Numbered from the stretch's first letter, positions 16,769-25,597 are shown. The stretch is 64,000 nt of DNA from Leifsonia poae (GCF_027921845.1 NZ_BSEN01000015.1:568636-632635); one strand, 5' to 3'. The notes: generated from the letters alone by a model not told the origin. Numbers and translations are program-made.

Positions 16769-18148
16769 ATGAGGTCACCAAGAACGGTTGCTGCAGTCGC
16801 AGCGATCACGATCGCCGGTGTCGGCCTGCTCGCCGGATGCTCCAGCTCCGGCAGCGGCTCGGACAGCAGCGACGGCAAGGTGAGCATCACCGTAGCCAGC
16901 CTGATCCCCGGAAGCGACAAGGCCGCGTTCAAGGCATTCGACGACCGCGTCAAGGAGTTCGAGAAGGCGAACCCGAACATCTCCGTCAAGTCGGAGGAGT
17001 ACCAGTGGACGGGCCCGACCTTCGCGACGCAGCTCGCGGGCGGCACCCTGCCCGACGTGTTCAACGTGCCGTTCACCGACTCGCAGTCGCTGCTGCAGGC
17101 CGGCCAGCTCGCCGACATCACGGCCGAGGTCAAGGCGCTGTCGTACGCCGGCAAGTTCAACGAGAACGTGCTCGCTGTCGCCAAGTCCGGCGACAAGATC
17201 TACGGCATCCCGTACGGCCCGTACGCCATGGGTCTCTCGTACAACCGCGAGATCTTCACCAAGGCCGGTCTCGATCCGGACAAGCCGCCGACCACGTGGG
17301 ACGAAGTGCGCGCCGACGCCAAGACGATCTCGGAGAAGGTTCCGGGTGTCGCGGGCTACATGCAGATGACCAAGGGCAACACCGGTGGCTGGGAGCTCAC
17401 GACCACGGTGTACGCACGCGGTGGCCGGATGGAGACCACCGACGGCGGCAAGACGAAGGTCACGACCAATAACCCGGTCACCAAGGAGGCTCTGCAGTTC
17501 CTGCACGACGTGCGCTGGGAGGACAACGCCGCCGGAAGCAACTTCCTGCTCGACTGGAGCGGCATCAACCAGGCGTTCGGCGCCGGCCAGGTCGCGATGT
17601 ACCCGAGCGGCTCGGATGTGCTTACCGCTCTCGTGCAGCAGAACAACGTGGACCCGAAGAACTACGGTCTGACGGCGCTCCCGCTGTCCGACTCGTCGGA
17701 TGCCGGTGTTCTGGTCGGCGGCAACGTCGCGGCGGTCAGCCCGAAGTCGACGGCGGCCCAGCGGACGGCGGCGGTCAAGTGGATCGACTTCTACTACATG
17801 CAGAAGCTGCTCGACAAGACGCAGGCCATCGCCGACGCCAAGGTGCTCGCCAAGTCGAACCAGCCGGTCGGCGTCCCCACGCTCCCGGTCTTCGACAAGG
17901 CCACCTACGACCAGACGCTGTCCTGGATCAAGCCGGAGGTGAACATCCCGCTCGAGAACGTCGCGCCGTTCACCGACAAGATCTTCGACGCGAACCTCGT
18001 GCCCGAGCCGAACAAGCACACGCAGGAGCTCTACGGTGCCCTCGACTCGGTGGTGCAGGCGGTGCTGACGCAGAAGAACGCCAACGTCGATCAGCTGCTG
18101 ACGACGGTCGACACGAACATCCAGAAGCTCGTCGACGCCGACAAGTAG
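16769..18148 (+). CDS. ABC transporter sugar-binding lipoprotein
   Basis: A 459-residue extracytoplasmic solute-binding protein of the carbohydrate (MalE-like, cluster B) type. It has a signal peptide with lipobox LLAGC (Cys about residue 25), followed by a Ser/Gly linker and segments such as LPDVFNVPFTDSQSLLQAGQLADI, GIPYGPYAMGLSYNREIFTKAGL and FGAGQVAMYPSGS typical of the family. It is anchored outside the membrane and delivers sugar to the two permeases that follow. A GAAAGGA site precedes the ATG. Confidence 0.95.
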   Translation: MRSPRTVAAVAAITIAGVGLLAGCSSSGSGSDSSDGKVSITVASLIPGSDKAAFKAFDDRVKEFEKANPNISVKSEEYQWTGPTFATQLAGGTLPDVFNVPFTDSQSLLQAGQLADITAEVKALSYAGKFNENVLAVAKSGDKIYGIPYGPYAMGLSYNREIFTKAGLDPDKPPTTWDEVRADAKTISEKVPGVAGYMQMTKGNTGGWELTTTVYARGGRMETTDGGKTKVTTNNPVTKEALQFLHDVRWEDNAAGSNFLLDWSGINQAFGAGQVAMYPSGSDVLTALVQQNNVDPKNYGLTALPLSDSSDAGVLVGGNVAAVSPKSTAAQRTAAVKWIDFYYMQKLLDKTQAIADAKVLAKSNQPVGVPTLPVFDKATYDQTLSWIKPEVNIPLENVAPFTDKIFDANLVPEPNKHTQELYGALDSVVQAVLTQKNANVDQLLTTVDTNIQKLVDADK

Positions 18149-18186
18149 TGAACACCCGGTGACGGTGGCCGACCACCGCACCACCC

Positions 18187-18217
18187 GGCTGGCGGGGCGT
18201 CACGCGCCCCGCCGGCC
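18187..18217 (+). promoter_or_regulatory. Strong RNA hairpin between binding protein and permeases
   Basis: GGCTGGCGGGGCG (18187-18199) pairs with 18205-18217 around a TCACG loop, with G-T as the only weak pairs. There is no T-tract, so it is more likely an mRNA-stabilising or attenuating hairpin than a full terminator. Such hairpins after a binding-protein gene usually raise its expression over the permeases. Confidence 0.6.
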
Positions 18218-18274
18218 GTCGGCCGTATGCGGCCCTACGCACTCGCACCACCCGAAGAGAAAGCACAGCAGCCC

Positions 18275-19216
18275 ATGACAGCGATCGACCGGCCGAGAAC
18301 GACCTCGCGCAGAGTCGTCAGACGCACACCGTTGACCTGGCTCCGTGGGGGAGGACTCAGCAATCTCGTCTTCCTCCTGCCGATGCTGGTCATCTTCGGT
18401 GTCTTCTCCTGGTGGCCCATCGTGCGCGCCGTCGTGATGAGTTTCCAGCACACCAACCTGATCGCGCCGCCGACGTTCGTCGGCTGGGACAACTTCGTGC
18501 AGGTCGTCAACGACCCCCTGTTCTGGACCTCGGTGGGGAACACCGGATGGTTCGCCCTCCTGGCCCTGATCCTCGGCTATCCGATCCCGCTGATCGCGGC
18601 GGTGCTGATGAGCGAGCTCAAGCGGGCGAAGGGGCTCTACAGCGCGCTCGCGTACCTCCCGGTCGTCGTCCCGCCCGTCGTCGCCGTGCTCCTCTGGAAG
18701 TTCTTCTACGACGCGAGCCCGACCGGCGTCTTCAACACGGTCCTCGGCTGGGTGGGCATCCCGCCTCAGCCCTGGATCCAGGATGCGACGCAGGCGATGC
18801 CGTCGCTCGTCGTCGAGGCCACCTGGGCGGCGGCCGGCGGCACCATCATCATCTACCTGGCCGCCATCACCGGTGTCGCGCCGGAGCTCTACGACGCGGC
18901 CGAGGTCGACGGCGCGAACATCTGGCAGAAGATCTGGCATGTGACGATGCCGCAGCTGCGGGGCATCCTGCTGATCACCCTCATTCTCCAGATCATCGGG
19001 ACCGCGCAGGTGTTCCTCGAGCCGTTCCTCTTCACCGGCGGCGGCCCGGTCAATGCGACCGTCACGGTGCTGCTGCTGATCTACCGCTACGCATTCGAGA
19101 ACAGCCTCGGCGGCGACTACGGAGCGGCGACCGCGCTGAGCCTGATGCTCGCGGCGTTCCTCGCCATCCTCTCCCTCGTGTACTTCCGCCTCACCAAGTC
19201 CTGGAGCCAGAATTGA
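18275..19216 (+). CDS. ABC sugar transporter permease (MalF/UgpA type)
   Basis: A 313-residue inner-membrane permease with six main membrane helices and the ATPase-docking EAA-type loop YDAAEVDGANIWQKIWHVTMPQL. Family hallmarks include LVFLLPMLVIFGVFSWWPIVRAVVMSF and AYLPVVVPPVVAVLLWKFFYD. ATG 18275 gives the normal length; the frame is open upstream into the hairpin region. It overlaps the next permease by 4 nt. Confidence 0.94.
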   Translation: MTAIDRPRTTSRRVVRRTPLTWLRGGGLSNLVFLLPMLVIFGVFSWWPIVRAVVMSFQHTNLIAPPTFVGWDNFVQVVNDPLFWTSVGNTGWFALLALILGYPIPLIAAVLMSELKRAKGLYSALAYLPVVVPPVVAVLLWKFFYDASPTGVFNTVLGWVGIPPQPWIQDATQAMPSLVVEATWAAAGGTIIIYLAAITGVAPELYDAAEVDGANIWQKIWHVTMPQLRGILLITLILQIIGTAQVFLEPFLFTGGGPVNATVTVLLLIYRYAFENSLGGDYGAATALSLMLAAFLAILSLVYFRLTKSWSQN

Positions 19217-20226
19217 CCACGTCCACTGATTTCACGCCCGAGGTCATGAACGTCATGACCGACGAGCTCGAGGACTCCGGCCTCACTCCGCAGGACCCGC
19301 GCGGACGCCGCCGTCGTCGCAAGACGCGGGCGAAGGCGAGCGCCGACACGAGCGACCGCGGCATCCTCTCGCCGTCGGACTGGCACCGGCCGGGCATCCG
19401 GTGGGGGACCAGGATCACGCACGTCGTGCTGCTGCTGGTGCTGATCGTCGTCGGCCTCGGCCCGCTGCTCTGGCTGGCGAAGTCGGCGATCACGCCGACG
19501 CAGGACACCCTGCGCACGCCGATGGCGCTGTTCCCGAACGGCGTCGACTGGGCGAACCTGTCGACTGCGTGGTCGACGGTGCACATCGACGTGCAGTTCA
19601 TGAACACCATCTGGGTGGCCCTCGGTTCATGGATCATGCAGATCGTCGTGGCGACCACCGCCGGCTACGCCCTCAGCGTGCTGCGCCCCAAGTACGGCAA
19701 GGTGATCTACGGACTCGTGCTCGGCACCCTGTTCGTGCCCTCCGTCGTGCTGCTGGTACCGCTCTACCTCACGATCCTCAACCCGCCGCTGCTCGGCACC
19801 TCGCTGATCAACACGTTCTGGGCGGTCTGGCTGCCCGCCGGAGCGAGCGCGTTCAACGTGGTGCTGATCAAGCGCTTCTTCGACAACCTGCCGCGCGAGG
19901 TGTTCGAGGCGGCGCGCACCGACGGAGCCGGGCCTTTCCGGCTGTTCTGGTCGATCGTGCTGCCGATGTCGAAGCCGATCCTCGGCGTCGTCTCCGTGTT
20001 CGCGATCATCGCCGCCTGGAAGGACTACCTGTGGCCGCTGCTCGTGCTGCGGGACCCGGCGATCCAGCCCCTGTCGGTGCGGCTGCCGACCCTGCAGGCG
20101 GCGATCCAGCTCGACGTCTACCTGGCCGCTCTGGCGATCTCGACGCTCATCCCGATCGTGCTGTTCCTGATCTTCCAGGGGCTGTTCCTGCGCAGCGCCG
20201 GCCTGGGAGGAGCGGTCAAGGGCTGA
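19213..20226 (+). CDS. ABC sugar transporter permease (MalG/UgpE type)
   Basis: A 337-residue second permease with EAA loop FEAARTDGAGPFRLFWSIVLPMSKP and the usual LFVPSVVLLVPLYLTI segment. It has an unusually long charged N-terminus containing RGRRRRRKTRAKAS before the first helix. The likely start is TTG 19213, overlapping the previous stop (TTGA) with GGAG 6 nt upstream; ATG 19246 or 19255 are alternatives. No ATP-binding gene follows, so a shared ATPase elsewhere must energise the importer. Confidence 0.93.
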   Translation: MTTSTDFTPEVMNVMTDELEDSGLTPQDPRGRRRRRKTRAKASADTSDRGILSPSDWHRPGIRWGTRITHVVLLLVLIVVGLGPLLWLAKSAITPTQDTLRTPMALFPNGVDWANLSTAWSTVHIDVQFMNTIWVALGSWIMQIVVATTAGYALSVLRPKYGKVIYGLVLGTLFVPSVVLLVPLYLTILNPPLLGTSLINTFWAVWLPAGASAFNVVLIKRFFDNLPREVFEAARTDGAGPFRLFWSIVLPMSKPILGVVSVFAIIAAWKDYLWPLLVLRDPAIQPLSVRLPTLQAAIQLDVYLAALAISTLIPIVLFLIFQGLFLRSAGLGGAVKG

Positions 20227-20258
20227 CCCGACCGGCGTCCCGGCGCGCGCCCGGCGAT

Positions 20259-20264
20259 TACCAT
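20259..20264 (+). promoter_or_regulatory. Putative leaderless -10 of the GH3 gene
   Basis: TACCAT ends 6 nt before ATG 20271. The intervening CGAAGG could instead act as a weak ribosome site on a longer transcript. It implies the GH3 gene is not only expressed with the sugar importer. Confidence 0.4.
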
Positions 20265-20270
20265 CGAAGG

Positions 20271-21479
20271 ATGATGCGGCAGCCGGGAACGCGGGTTCGA
20301 ACGCGCGCGACGACGATCGTCGCGATCGCCGCGGCCGTGCTCGTCGCGGTGTCCGGATGCGCGGCGGGGGCCGGGCGCTCAGCCGGGCCGACGTCGGCCT
20401 CCGCCACCGCGACGGCCACCCCGACACCGACGCCGACCGTCGACCCGGTCACCGCCTTCGCCCAGGAGCGCCTGCGCACCATGACGCTGCGGCAGAAGGT
20501 GGCGAGCCTCCTGATGCTCCATCAGCCCGGACTCGACGGTGCCGCGCTGCGCAGCTTCGTCGCCCGCTACGGCGTCGGCGGGATGATCCTGATGGGCGAC
20601 AACATCCCACCCACACCGGCGGCGTTGAAGGCACTCACGACCGCCATGGTCCCGGATGCGGCGCTGCCGCCCCTGATCGCCACCGACGAGGAGGGCGGCG
20701 ATGTCACCCGGCTGCCGTGGGACACCGGTCCGGGAGCCGACACCCTCAAGTCGGCACCGGTCGCGGCGACCCAGGCGGCCTTCGCCCGGCGCGCGACGCT
20801 GTTGCGCCAGACCGGGATCACCGTGAACTTCGGAACGGTCGCCGACGTCACGGCCGACCCGTCGTCCTTCATCTTCGACCGGGTCCTGGGTACGACGCCG
20901 CCTGACGCGGCGGCCCGGGTGAGCGCCTCCGTCGGCGCCGAGCACGGGGCGGTGCTCTCGACCCTCAAGCACTTCCCCGGACACGGGGAGACCGACGCCG
21001 ATTCCCACCTGACCGTGCCGACCACTCCGATCACGCAGGCGCAGTGGCAGGGCCGGGATGCGCCGTCGTTCGTCGCCGGGATCTCCACCGGCGCCGAGCT
21101 CGTGATGTTCGGGCATCTCGTCTACAGCGCCGTCGATGCCGCGCCCGCCTCGCTCTCGCCGACCTGGCACCGCATCCTGCGCGACCAGCTGGGGTACTCG
21201 GGTGTGACGATCACCGATGACATGCGGATGCTGCAGGACACCGGATTGCCGGCGTATCAGGATTCTGCCGAGAACGCGGTGCGCGCCCTGGCCGCCGGCA
21301 ACACCATGCTCCTCTTCGTGCTCCCGGCCGATCCGGCCGCACAGAGGATGGATCCGGACGCTCTGATCGACGCGATCGTCGCCGCGGTCGGCAGCGGCCG
21401 TATCTCCGCGGCCCAGATCGATTCCGATGCGTTGAAACTCCTCGAACTCCGGCGTTCGCTGGTGGCTCCCGTCCGGTGA
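20271..21479 (+). CDS. GH3 family beta-N-acetylhexosaminidase, lipoprotein
   Basis: A 402-residue glycoside hydrolase family 3 protein of the NagZ kind, which removes GlcNAc from muropeptides. A signal peptide ends in VSGC (lipid-modified Cys about 30) and a Ser/Thr/Pro linker follows, so it acts outside the membrane, unlike cytoplasmic E. coli NagZ. The hallmark KHFPGHGETDADSH is at 233-246 and the nucleophile region ITDDMRM near 314-320. Its link to the neighbouring glucoside operon is positional only; peptidoglycan or chitin fragments are more likely substrates. Confidence 0.9.
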   Translation: MMRQPGTRVRTRATTIVAIAAAVLVAVSGCAAGAGRSAGPTSASATATATPTPTPTVDPVTAFAQERLRTMTLRQKVASLLMLHQPGLDGAALRSFVARYGVGGMILMGDNIPPTPAALKALTTAMVPDAALPPLIATDEEGGDVTRLPWDTGPGADTLKSAPVAATQAAFARRATLLRQTGITVNFGTVADVTADPSSFIFDRVLGTTPPDAAARVSASVGAEHGAVLSTLKHFPGHGETDADSHLTVPTTPITQAQWQGRDAPSFVAGISTGAELVMFGHLVYSAVDAAPASLSPTWHRILRDQLGYSGVTITDDMRMLQDTGLPAYQDSAENAVRALAAGNTMLLFVLPADPAAQRMDPDALIDAIVAAVGSGRISAAQIDSDALKLLELRRSLVAPVR

Positions 21480-21549
21480 ATCGGTGACGCGTCAACTTTT
21501 TTCGGATCTCCGGAATAGATCGATGGTCTATGCGCTTGCATGTACCTGT

Positions 21550-21568
21550 GAGGCGGGTGGACCGCCTC
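21550..21568 (+). promoter_or_regulatory. Hairpin in the yceI 5' leader
   Basis: GAGGCGG (21550-21556) pairs with CCGCCTC (21562-21568) with a 5-nt loop, about 28 nt before the yceI ATG and clear of its GAGGAG ribosome site. Role unknown; it may protect the mRNA end. Confidence 0.35.
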
Positions 21569-21596
21569 GACCATTTGACTCTCGAGGAGCACACGA

Positions 21597-22154
21597 ATGA
21601 CCACGACGATCGACATCCCCGGTTACAAGGCAGGCACCTGGACCATCGACCCCTCGCACAGCGAGGTCGGCTTCAGCATCCGCCACCTGATGATCAGCAA
21701 GGTGAAGGGCGTGTTCGAGAACTTCGACGCCACCTTCGTCACGGCGGAGAACCCGCTCGACTCGAAGGTCACCGCCAAGGCCGAGGTCGCCTCGGTGAAC
21801 ACCAAGGACAAGAACCGCGACGCGCACCTGCGCACCGGTGACTTCTTCCTCGCCGAGGAGCACCCGCACATCGAGTTCGTCTCCACCGGCGCACGCGTCG
21901 ACGGCGGCGACTTCCTCGTCGACGGCGACCTCACGATCAAGGGCGTGACCAAGCCGGTCACGTTCGAGTTCGACTTCGGCGGCTTCGGGCAGGACCCGTA
22001 CGGCAACTACAAGGCCGGCGCGACCGCGAAGACCAAGATCAACCGCGAGGACTTCGGCCTCACCTACAACGCCGCCCTCGAGACCGGTGGCATGCTGCTG
22101 GGCGACGAGGTCACCATCACGCTCGAGCTGCAGGCCGTTCTCAACCAGGCCTGA
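21597..22154 (+). CDS. YceI family protein
   Basis: A 185-residue lipocalin-like beta-barrel protein binding a long isoprenoid or lipid. Signature segments are GTWTIDPSHSEVGFSIRHLMISKVKGVFENFDA, KNRDAHLRTGDFFLAEEHPHIEF, GDLTIKGVTKPVTFEF and INREDFGLTYN. There is no signal peptide, so it is cytoplasmic. GAGGAG precedes the ATG and an intrinsic terminator follows, so it is a single-gene unit. Confidence 0.95.
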   Translation: MTTTIDIPGYKAGTWTIDPSHSEVGFSIRHLMISKVKGVFENFDATFVTAENPLDSKVTAKAEVASVNTKDKNRDAHLRTGDFFLAEEHPHIEFVSTGARVDGGDFLVDGDLTIKGVTKPVTFEFDFGGFGQDPYGNYKAGATAKTKINREDFGLTYNAALETGGMLLGDEVTITLELQAVLNQA

Positions 22155-22208
22155 TCGGGCGGGCACGATCGGCGCTCGCGCCGATCGCCTGACGTGTCAT
22201 GAGGAAAG

Positions 22209-22235
22209 GGGCTCCGCTTCGGCGGGGCCCTTTTT
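22209..22235 (+). terminator. Intrinsic terminator after the YceI gene
   Basis: GGGCTCCGC (22209-22217) pairs with GCGGGGCCC (22222-22230) across a TTCG loop and is followed by five T residues. Confidence 0.9.
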
Positions 22236-22255
22236 CGCGTCGCCCAGTTTCCCCG

Positions 22256-23305
22256 TCAGGAGCTGTCGCCGGTGATCTCGTCGTGGATGCGCCGCAGGTC
22301 TTCCACCAGGGAGCCGATCAGCACCCAGTGCCGTGGGTCCGGCGTCGAGATCACCAGGGGCGCGGTGAGCACGGGGATGCCGGCCGTCTCCGTCGACGGC
22401 TCGTCGACCGGCGCATCCGGATCGCGGGCGAGAAGGCGCAGGTCGTGCGCCGAGCGGCGCAGCTCCTCGGCGATCGCCTCCAGGGTCGGCTCGCCGGCCA
22501 GGCTGTCGTCGTAGTGGTCATGGAACGCGCGCGTCATGCCGAGTGCTCGGGTGATCAACGGCCGGAAGCGCGTGAAGAGCTCGTCGTCGTGCTCCAGCAC
22601 GCGTCGGTGCTTGGTCTGGCGCGGATTCAGCGTCAGGCTCTCCCTGCCCTGGGTGAGGGCATTGTCGGCCTTGGTCTCCATCGGGCGCAGCAGCCGTGCC
22701 TGGAGCAGCAGCTCGTTGAGCTGCTGCGGCGTCTGCCTGCGGCCGAGCGCGTCGGCGAGACGGTCGAGCGTCGCGGCGATCTCGTTGCCCAGCCGGTGCA
22801 CCGAGGTGTGGGCGGGAGCGAGGAGCACCGGAGGCACGATCGTGATGTTGACGACGACGCCGATGGCCGCGCCGATCACCGTCTCGATGACCCGGGCGAA
22901 CGCGTAGTCGGGCGTCGAAGCGCCGACGGCGAGCACCAGCATCGCCGTGATCGGCACCTGGTTGGCCGTTCCCGGGGTGAGCTTGAGCGCCCAGGAGACG
23001 AACAGCGACACGACGACGGCGACGAGCACGATCCAGGCGTTCGTGCCGAAGGCGAGGCCGATCGCGTACGCCACCAGCACGCCGACGATCACGCCGAGGC
23101 TGCGTTCGATCGCGCGGCCGACGGACTGGTTCACACTGGGCTGCACGACGAGCAGGGCCGCGATCGTCGCGAAGATCGGCAGTTCGTTCGGGAGGAAGAG
23201 GCCGGCGATCACCCACGCCAAGACCATCGCGATCGCGGTCTTCGTGACCTGCAGCAGGGGGACCCGTGACGCCGCTCTGATGCTTGCAGGGAGTCGCAGT
23301 GCCAC
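22256..23305 (-). CDS. FUSC family aromatic-acid/efflux-type membrane protein
   Basis: A 349-residue protein with six hydrophobic segments in the first 170 residues (TAIAMVLAWVIAGLFLP, FATIAALLVVQPSVNQSV, AWIVLVAVVVSLFVSWALKL, RVIETVIGAAIGVVVNITIVPP) and an alpha-helical cytoplasmic C-terminal half, the architecture of fusaric-acid-resistance-like FUSC proteins. The substrate is unknown. It begins at GTG 23305; GGAGG is too close to be a normal ribosome site, while TAACCT ends 6 nt before the GTG. Confidence 0.88.
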   Translation of the reverse strand: MALRLPASIRAASRVPLLQVTKTAIAMVLAWVIAGLFLPNELPIFATIAALLVVQPSVNQSVGRAIERSLGVIVGVLVAYAIGLAFGTNAWIVLVAVVVSLFVSWALKLTPGTANQVPITAMLVLAVGASTPDYAFARVIETVIGAAIGVVVNITIVPPVLLAPAHTSVHRLGNEIAATLDRLADALGRRQTPQQLNELLLQARLLRPMETKADNALTQGRESLTLNPRQTKHRRVLEHDDELFTRFRPLITRALGMTRAFHDHYDDSLAGEPTLEAIAEELRRSAHDLRLLARDPDAPVDEPSTETAGIPVLTAPLVISTPDPRHWVLIGSLVEDLRRIHDEITGDSS

Positions 23306-23311
23306 CCCTCC

Positions 23312-23317
23312 AGGTTA
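23312..23317 (-). promoter_or_regulatory. Putative leaderless -10 of the FUSC gene
   Basis: TAACCT on the minus strand ends 6 nt before GTG 23305; the upstream winged-helix gene ends at 23315, so the hexamer overlaps its stop region. Confidence 0.4.
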
Positions 23318-24436
23318 GCGGGGCGCGCCGACGGCCACGTCGACTCCGAGGAAACGTGCGTAGTCGCGCGCTCCTCGTTCGACGCCGGATTCCTCGACAC
23401 GGGTCAGGCGATCGAACGGCTGCGGATGCACGGTCACGCGTTTCGCGGTCGGGGTTCGCTTCCAGATGCCGACGATGCGGCCACGGGAGACGATCACGGG
23501 CGCGAAGACGCCGTTGCCTCCCGGGACGACGATCGAGGCATGGGCGGGATCGAGCACGGGGTCGCGGGTCTGATAGCCGAGGAGGTACTCGTCGAACGCG
23601 GGGACGAGCTTCACCGACGACGCTGTGGTTCGTGCGGGTGCGGCGGGCATGCCGGCGAGCTCGGATGTGAGCCAGTACTCCGTTCCGTCGACCTCGACGG
23701 AGGTGAGGCGCTCGCCCGCCACGGCGAGGGCCGTCTTCGCTCCGGCGACGGTTCCCTTGGTCCACCAGACGAAGTCCTTGATCGTCGCAGGGCCGTGCCC
23801 GGCCAGATAGCGCACCAGGAACTCGGACAGGGCCTCGTCCGGTTCGAGGTGGCGCGGCTCCGGGACCCACTCGTCGAGGAGCACGAGCGCCTGCTGGGAC
23901 CGGTGCGTCGGCCCCCAGCACAACAGGCCCGTCTGCGCGAGGTAGTAGATGAGGTGATAGCCGCGCTGGCCGGCCGTCGCGATCCCGTTCGCCTCCCAGA
24001 GCTCCATCAGCTCGGCGCGCCCGATGCTGCGACCGCCGCTGAGCGCTTCGGTGACGAGGTCGCGTGCCCGGCCGAAGTCGGCATCTTCGAGCTCGAGCTG
24101 CCGGTGCCGCAGCGTGAGGCCGCTGATCATGCGCTGGGTGGTGACGCCCAGCATCCAGCCCAGATCGGCCGGCGGCACGAAGTGCAGGGTGCCGCGCATC
24201 GGCCACGACCGGATGACCGTGCCGGCGTCGAGCGCTGCCGTCACATCACCGATGGTGATGCCGGGAGCGCGGACGCCGAGCGCCCAGCATGCCGCGCCGA
24301 AGTCCTGCGCCTGCACGGCGAGAAGATGCTGCACGACGGCTGCCGCGTCGACCGGGCTCGCGTCGTCGACGTCATGCGGGCTCAGACCCTGCGCGATCAG
24401 ACGGAGTCGGAGCAGGTCGGCGATGCTGGCGGGCAT
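23315..24436 (-). CDS. Winged-helix DNA-binding protein (AlkZ/YcaQ-like DNA glycosylase family)
   Basis: A 373-residue member of the HTH_42 family, repeated winged-helix proteins that include the crosslink-removing glycosylase AlkZ. Diagnostic segments are LAVQAQDFGAACWALG, with a Gln-x-Gln motif like that used in catalysis by AlkZ, and VIRSWPMRGTLHFVPPADLGWML. DNA repair activity is therefore plausible but unproven, since many members are uncharacterised. The ATG lies 6 nt after CATACT, a weak leaderless -10. FUSC follows on the same strand. Confidence 0.85.
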   Translation of the reverse strand: MPASIADLLRLRLIAQGLSPHDVDDASPVDAAAVVQHLLAVQAQDFGAACWALGVRAPGITIGDVTAALDAGTVIRSWPMRGTLHFVPPADLGWMLGVTTQRMISGLTLRHRQLELEDADFGRARDLVTEALSGGRSIGRAELMELWEANGIATAGQRGYHLIYYLAQTGLLCWGPTHRSQQALVLLDEWVPEPRHLEPDEALSEFLVRYLAGHGPATIKDFVWWTKGTVAGAKTALAVAGERLTSVEVDGTEYWLTSELAGMPAAPARTTASSVKLVPAFDEYLLGYQTRDPVLDPAHASIVVPGGNGVFAPVIVSRGRIVGIWKRTPTAKRVTVHPQPFDRLTRVEESGVERGARDYARFLGVDVAVGAPR

Positions 24437-24470
24437 GCGCCCAGTATGGCGGAGACCGCCGACGGTCCGG

Positions 24471-25538
24471 CTAGGGGAGCATCCCGGCGTCGGTCAGCTG
24501 TTCGCTGAGGCCGGCGCCGTCGGGCGCGTAGACCCACGGCGCGCCGCTGATCTCGCTGTGCTTCTCGGCCTTGGAGCGTCCACCGGCCAGTACCGCCTCA
24601 CCATTGGAGAGCTGGCGGATGGCGACCGCGGCGACGCTGTCAGGGTGCTCACGGGTGAAGTCGGCGTAGAGCTGCTCGTCGTGCTGACCGTCGTCGCCCA
24701 CGAGCAGCCACTTGAGTCCGGGGAACTCCTCGGCCAGTCGCACGAGGCTGGAGCGCTTGTGGTCGCGTCCACTGCGGAACCAGCGGTCGTGCGTCGGCCC
24801 CCAGTCGGTCAGCAGCAGGGGACCTGCCGGGAACAGATTGCGCGACAGGAAGCGCGTGAGTGTCGGGGCGACGTTCCAGGCTCCGGTCGAGAGGTACACC
24901 ACGGGAGTGCCGGGATGCGTGGCGGCGAGGCGCTCCAGCAGCACGGCCATCCCGGGGGTGGGGACGCGCGCGTGCTCGTCGAGCACAAAGGTGTTCCAGG
25001 CAGCCAGCAGCGGGCGGGGGAGCGCGGTGACCATCACGGTGTCGTCGACATCGGAGACGATGCCGAACGTCGCCGACGGATCGATGATGAGCACGGGGGA
25101 CTCGAATGTGCGCGACGAGCCTTCTGTCGACATCCGCACCGTGTGCCAGCCGGGGGAGAGCTGCACCGGGATGACCGTGTCGAACACGCCGCCGCGGTCG
25201 GGCATCACCGTATGGGTGTCGCCCTCGATCTCGATCGTGACCGGCACGTCGGCGACGGGGACGCTCGTGAACGACCGCCAGCCCCGGATGCTCTCCTCGC
25301 GCTTGCGGTGCAGCCGCTCGGCGCGACTGCCCGGCTTCGGGTCCTTCGCCAGCACCACCCGGCCCAGGATGCGCGCCCACGTCGGCGCACCATAGCCGGT
25401 GTACGGCACGACGGTGGGCAGGTAGCCCCGCTTGCGTGCACGTCGCGCGCGGAAGGCATGGAAGGCGTCCTCGACGCGCGCAGCACGATGCATGATGGGC
25501 TCGACGCTGCCGGCGCGTCGGTCAGAGGACTGAGGCAT
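24471..25538 (-). CDS. App1-type phosphatidate phosphatase (DUF2183)
   Basis: About 355 residues with the HAD-like catalytic motif VSDVDDTVMVTALPRP and the downstream PVVYLSTGAWNVAPTL, PLLLTDWGP and LKWLLVGDDGQHDEQLY segments of the App1 catalytic domain. Yeast App1 dephosphorylates phosphatidate; bacterial members are mostly uncharacterised. A basic N-terminal region (RARRARKRG) may touch membranes. The start is uncertain: ATG 25538 (MPQSSD) is chosen, with 25556 and 25493 possible. It is divergent from a TetR gene. Confidence 0.85.
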   Translation of the reverse strand: MPQSSDRRAGSVEPIMHRAARVEDAFHAFRARRARKRGYLPTVVPYTGYGAPTWARILGRVVLAKDPKPGSRAERLHRKREESIRGWRSFTSVPVADVPVTIEIEGDTHTVMPDRGGVFDTVIPVQLSPGWHTVRMSTEGSSRTFESPVLIIDPSATFGIVSDVDDTVMVTALPRPLLAAWNTFVLDEHARVPTPGMAVLLERLAATHPGTPVVYLSTGAWNVAPTLTRFLSRNLFPAGPLLLTDWGPTHDRWFRSGRDHKRSSLVRLAEEFPGLKWLLVGDDGQHDEQLYADFTREHPDSVAAVAIRQLSNGEAVLAGGRSKAEKHSEISGAPWVYAPDGAGLSEQLTDAGMLP

Positions 25539-25581
25539 ATGTGACCAGTTTCTCATGTTCCATGAGCACGTTTGCGCGCAG

Positions 25582-25597
25582 CCCCCAGATCTGGGGG
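25582..25597. repeat. 16-bp perfect palindrome in the app1-tetR divergent region
   Basis: CCCCCAGATCTGGGGG reads identically on both strands and lies 44 nt upstream of the App1 start and about 150 nt upstream of the TetR start. Position and symmetry suit an operator for a dimeric regulator such as the adjacent TetR protein; a cruciform or RNA-hairpin role is also possible. Confidence 0.5.

Noticed and set aside
22518-24206. 562-codon minus-strand frame across the FUSC and winged-helix genes in another frame
   Set aside because: Runs over a gene junction in the wrong frame for both conserved proteins.
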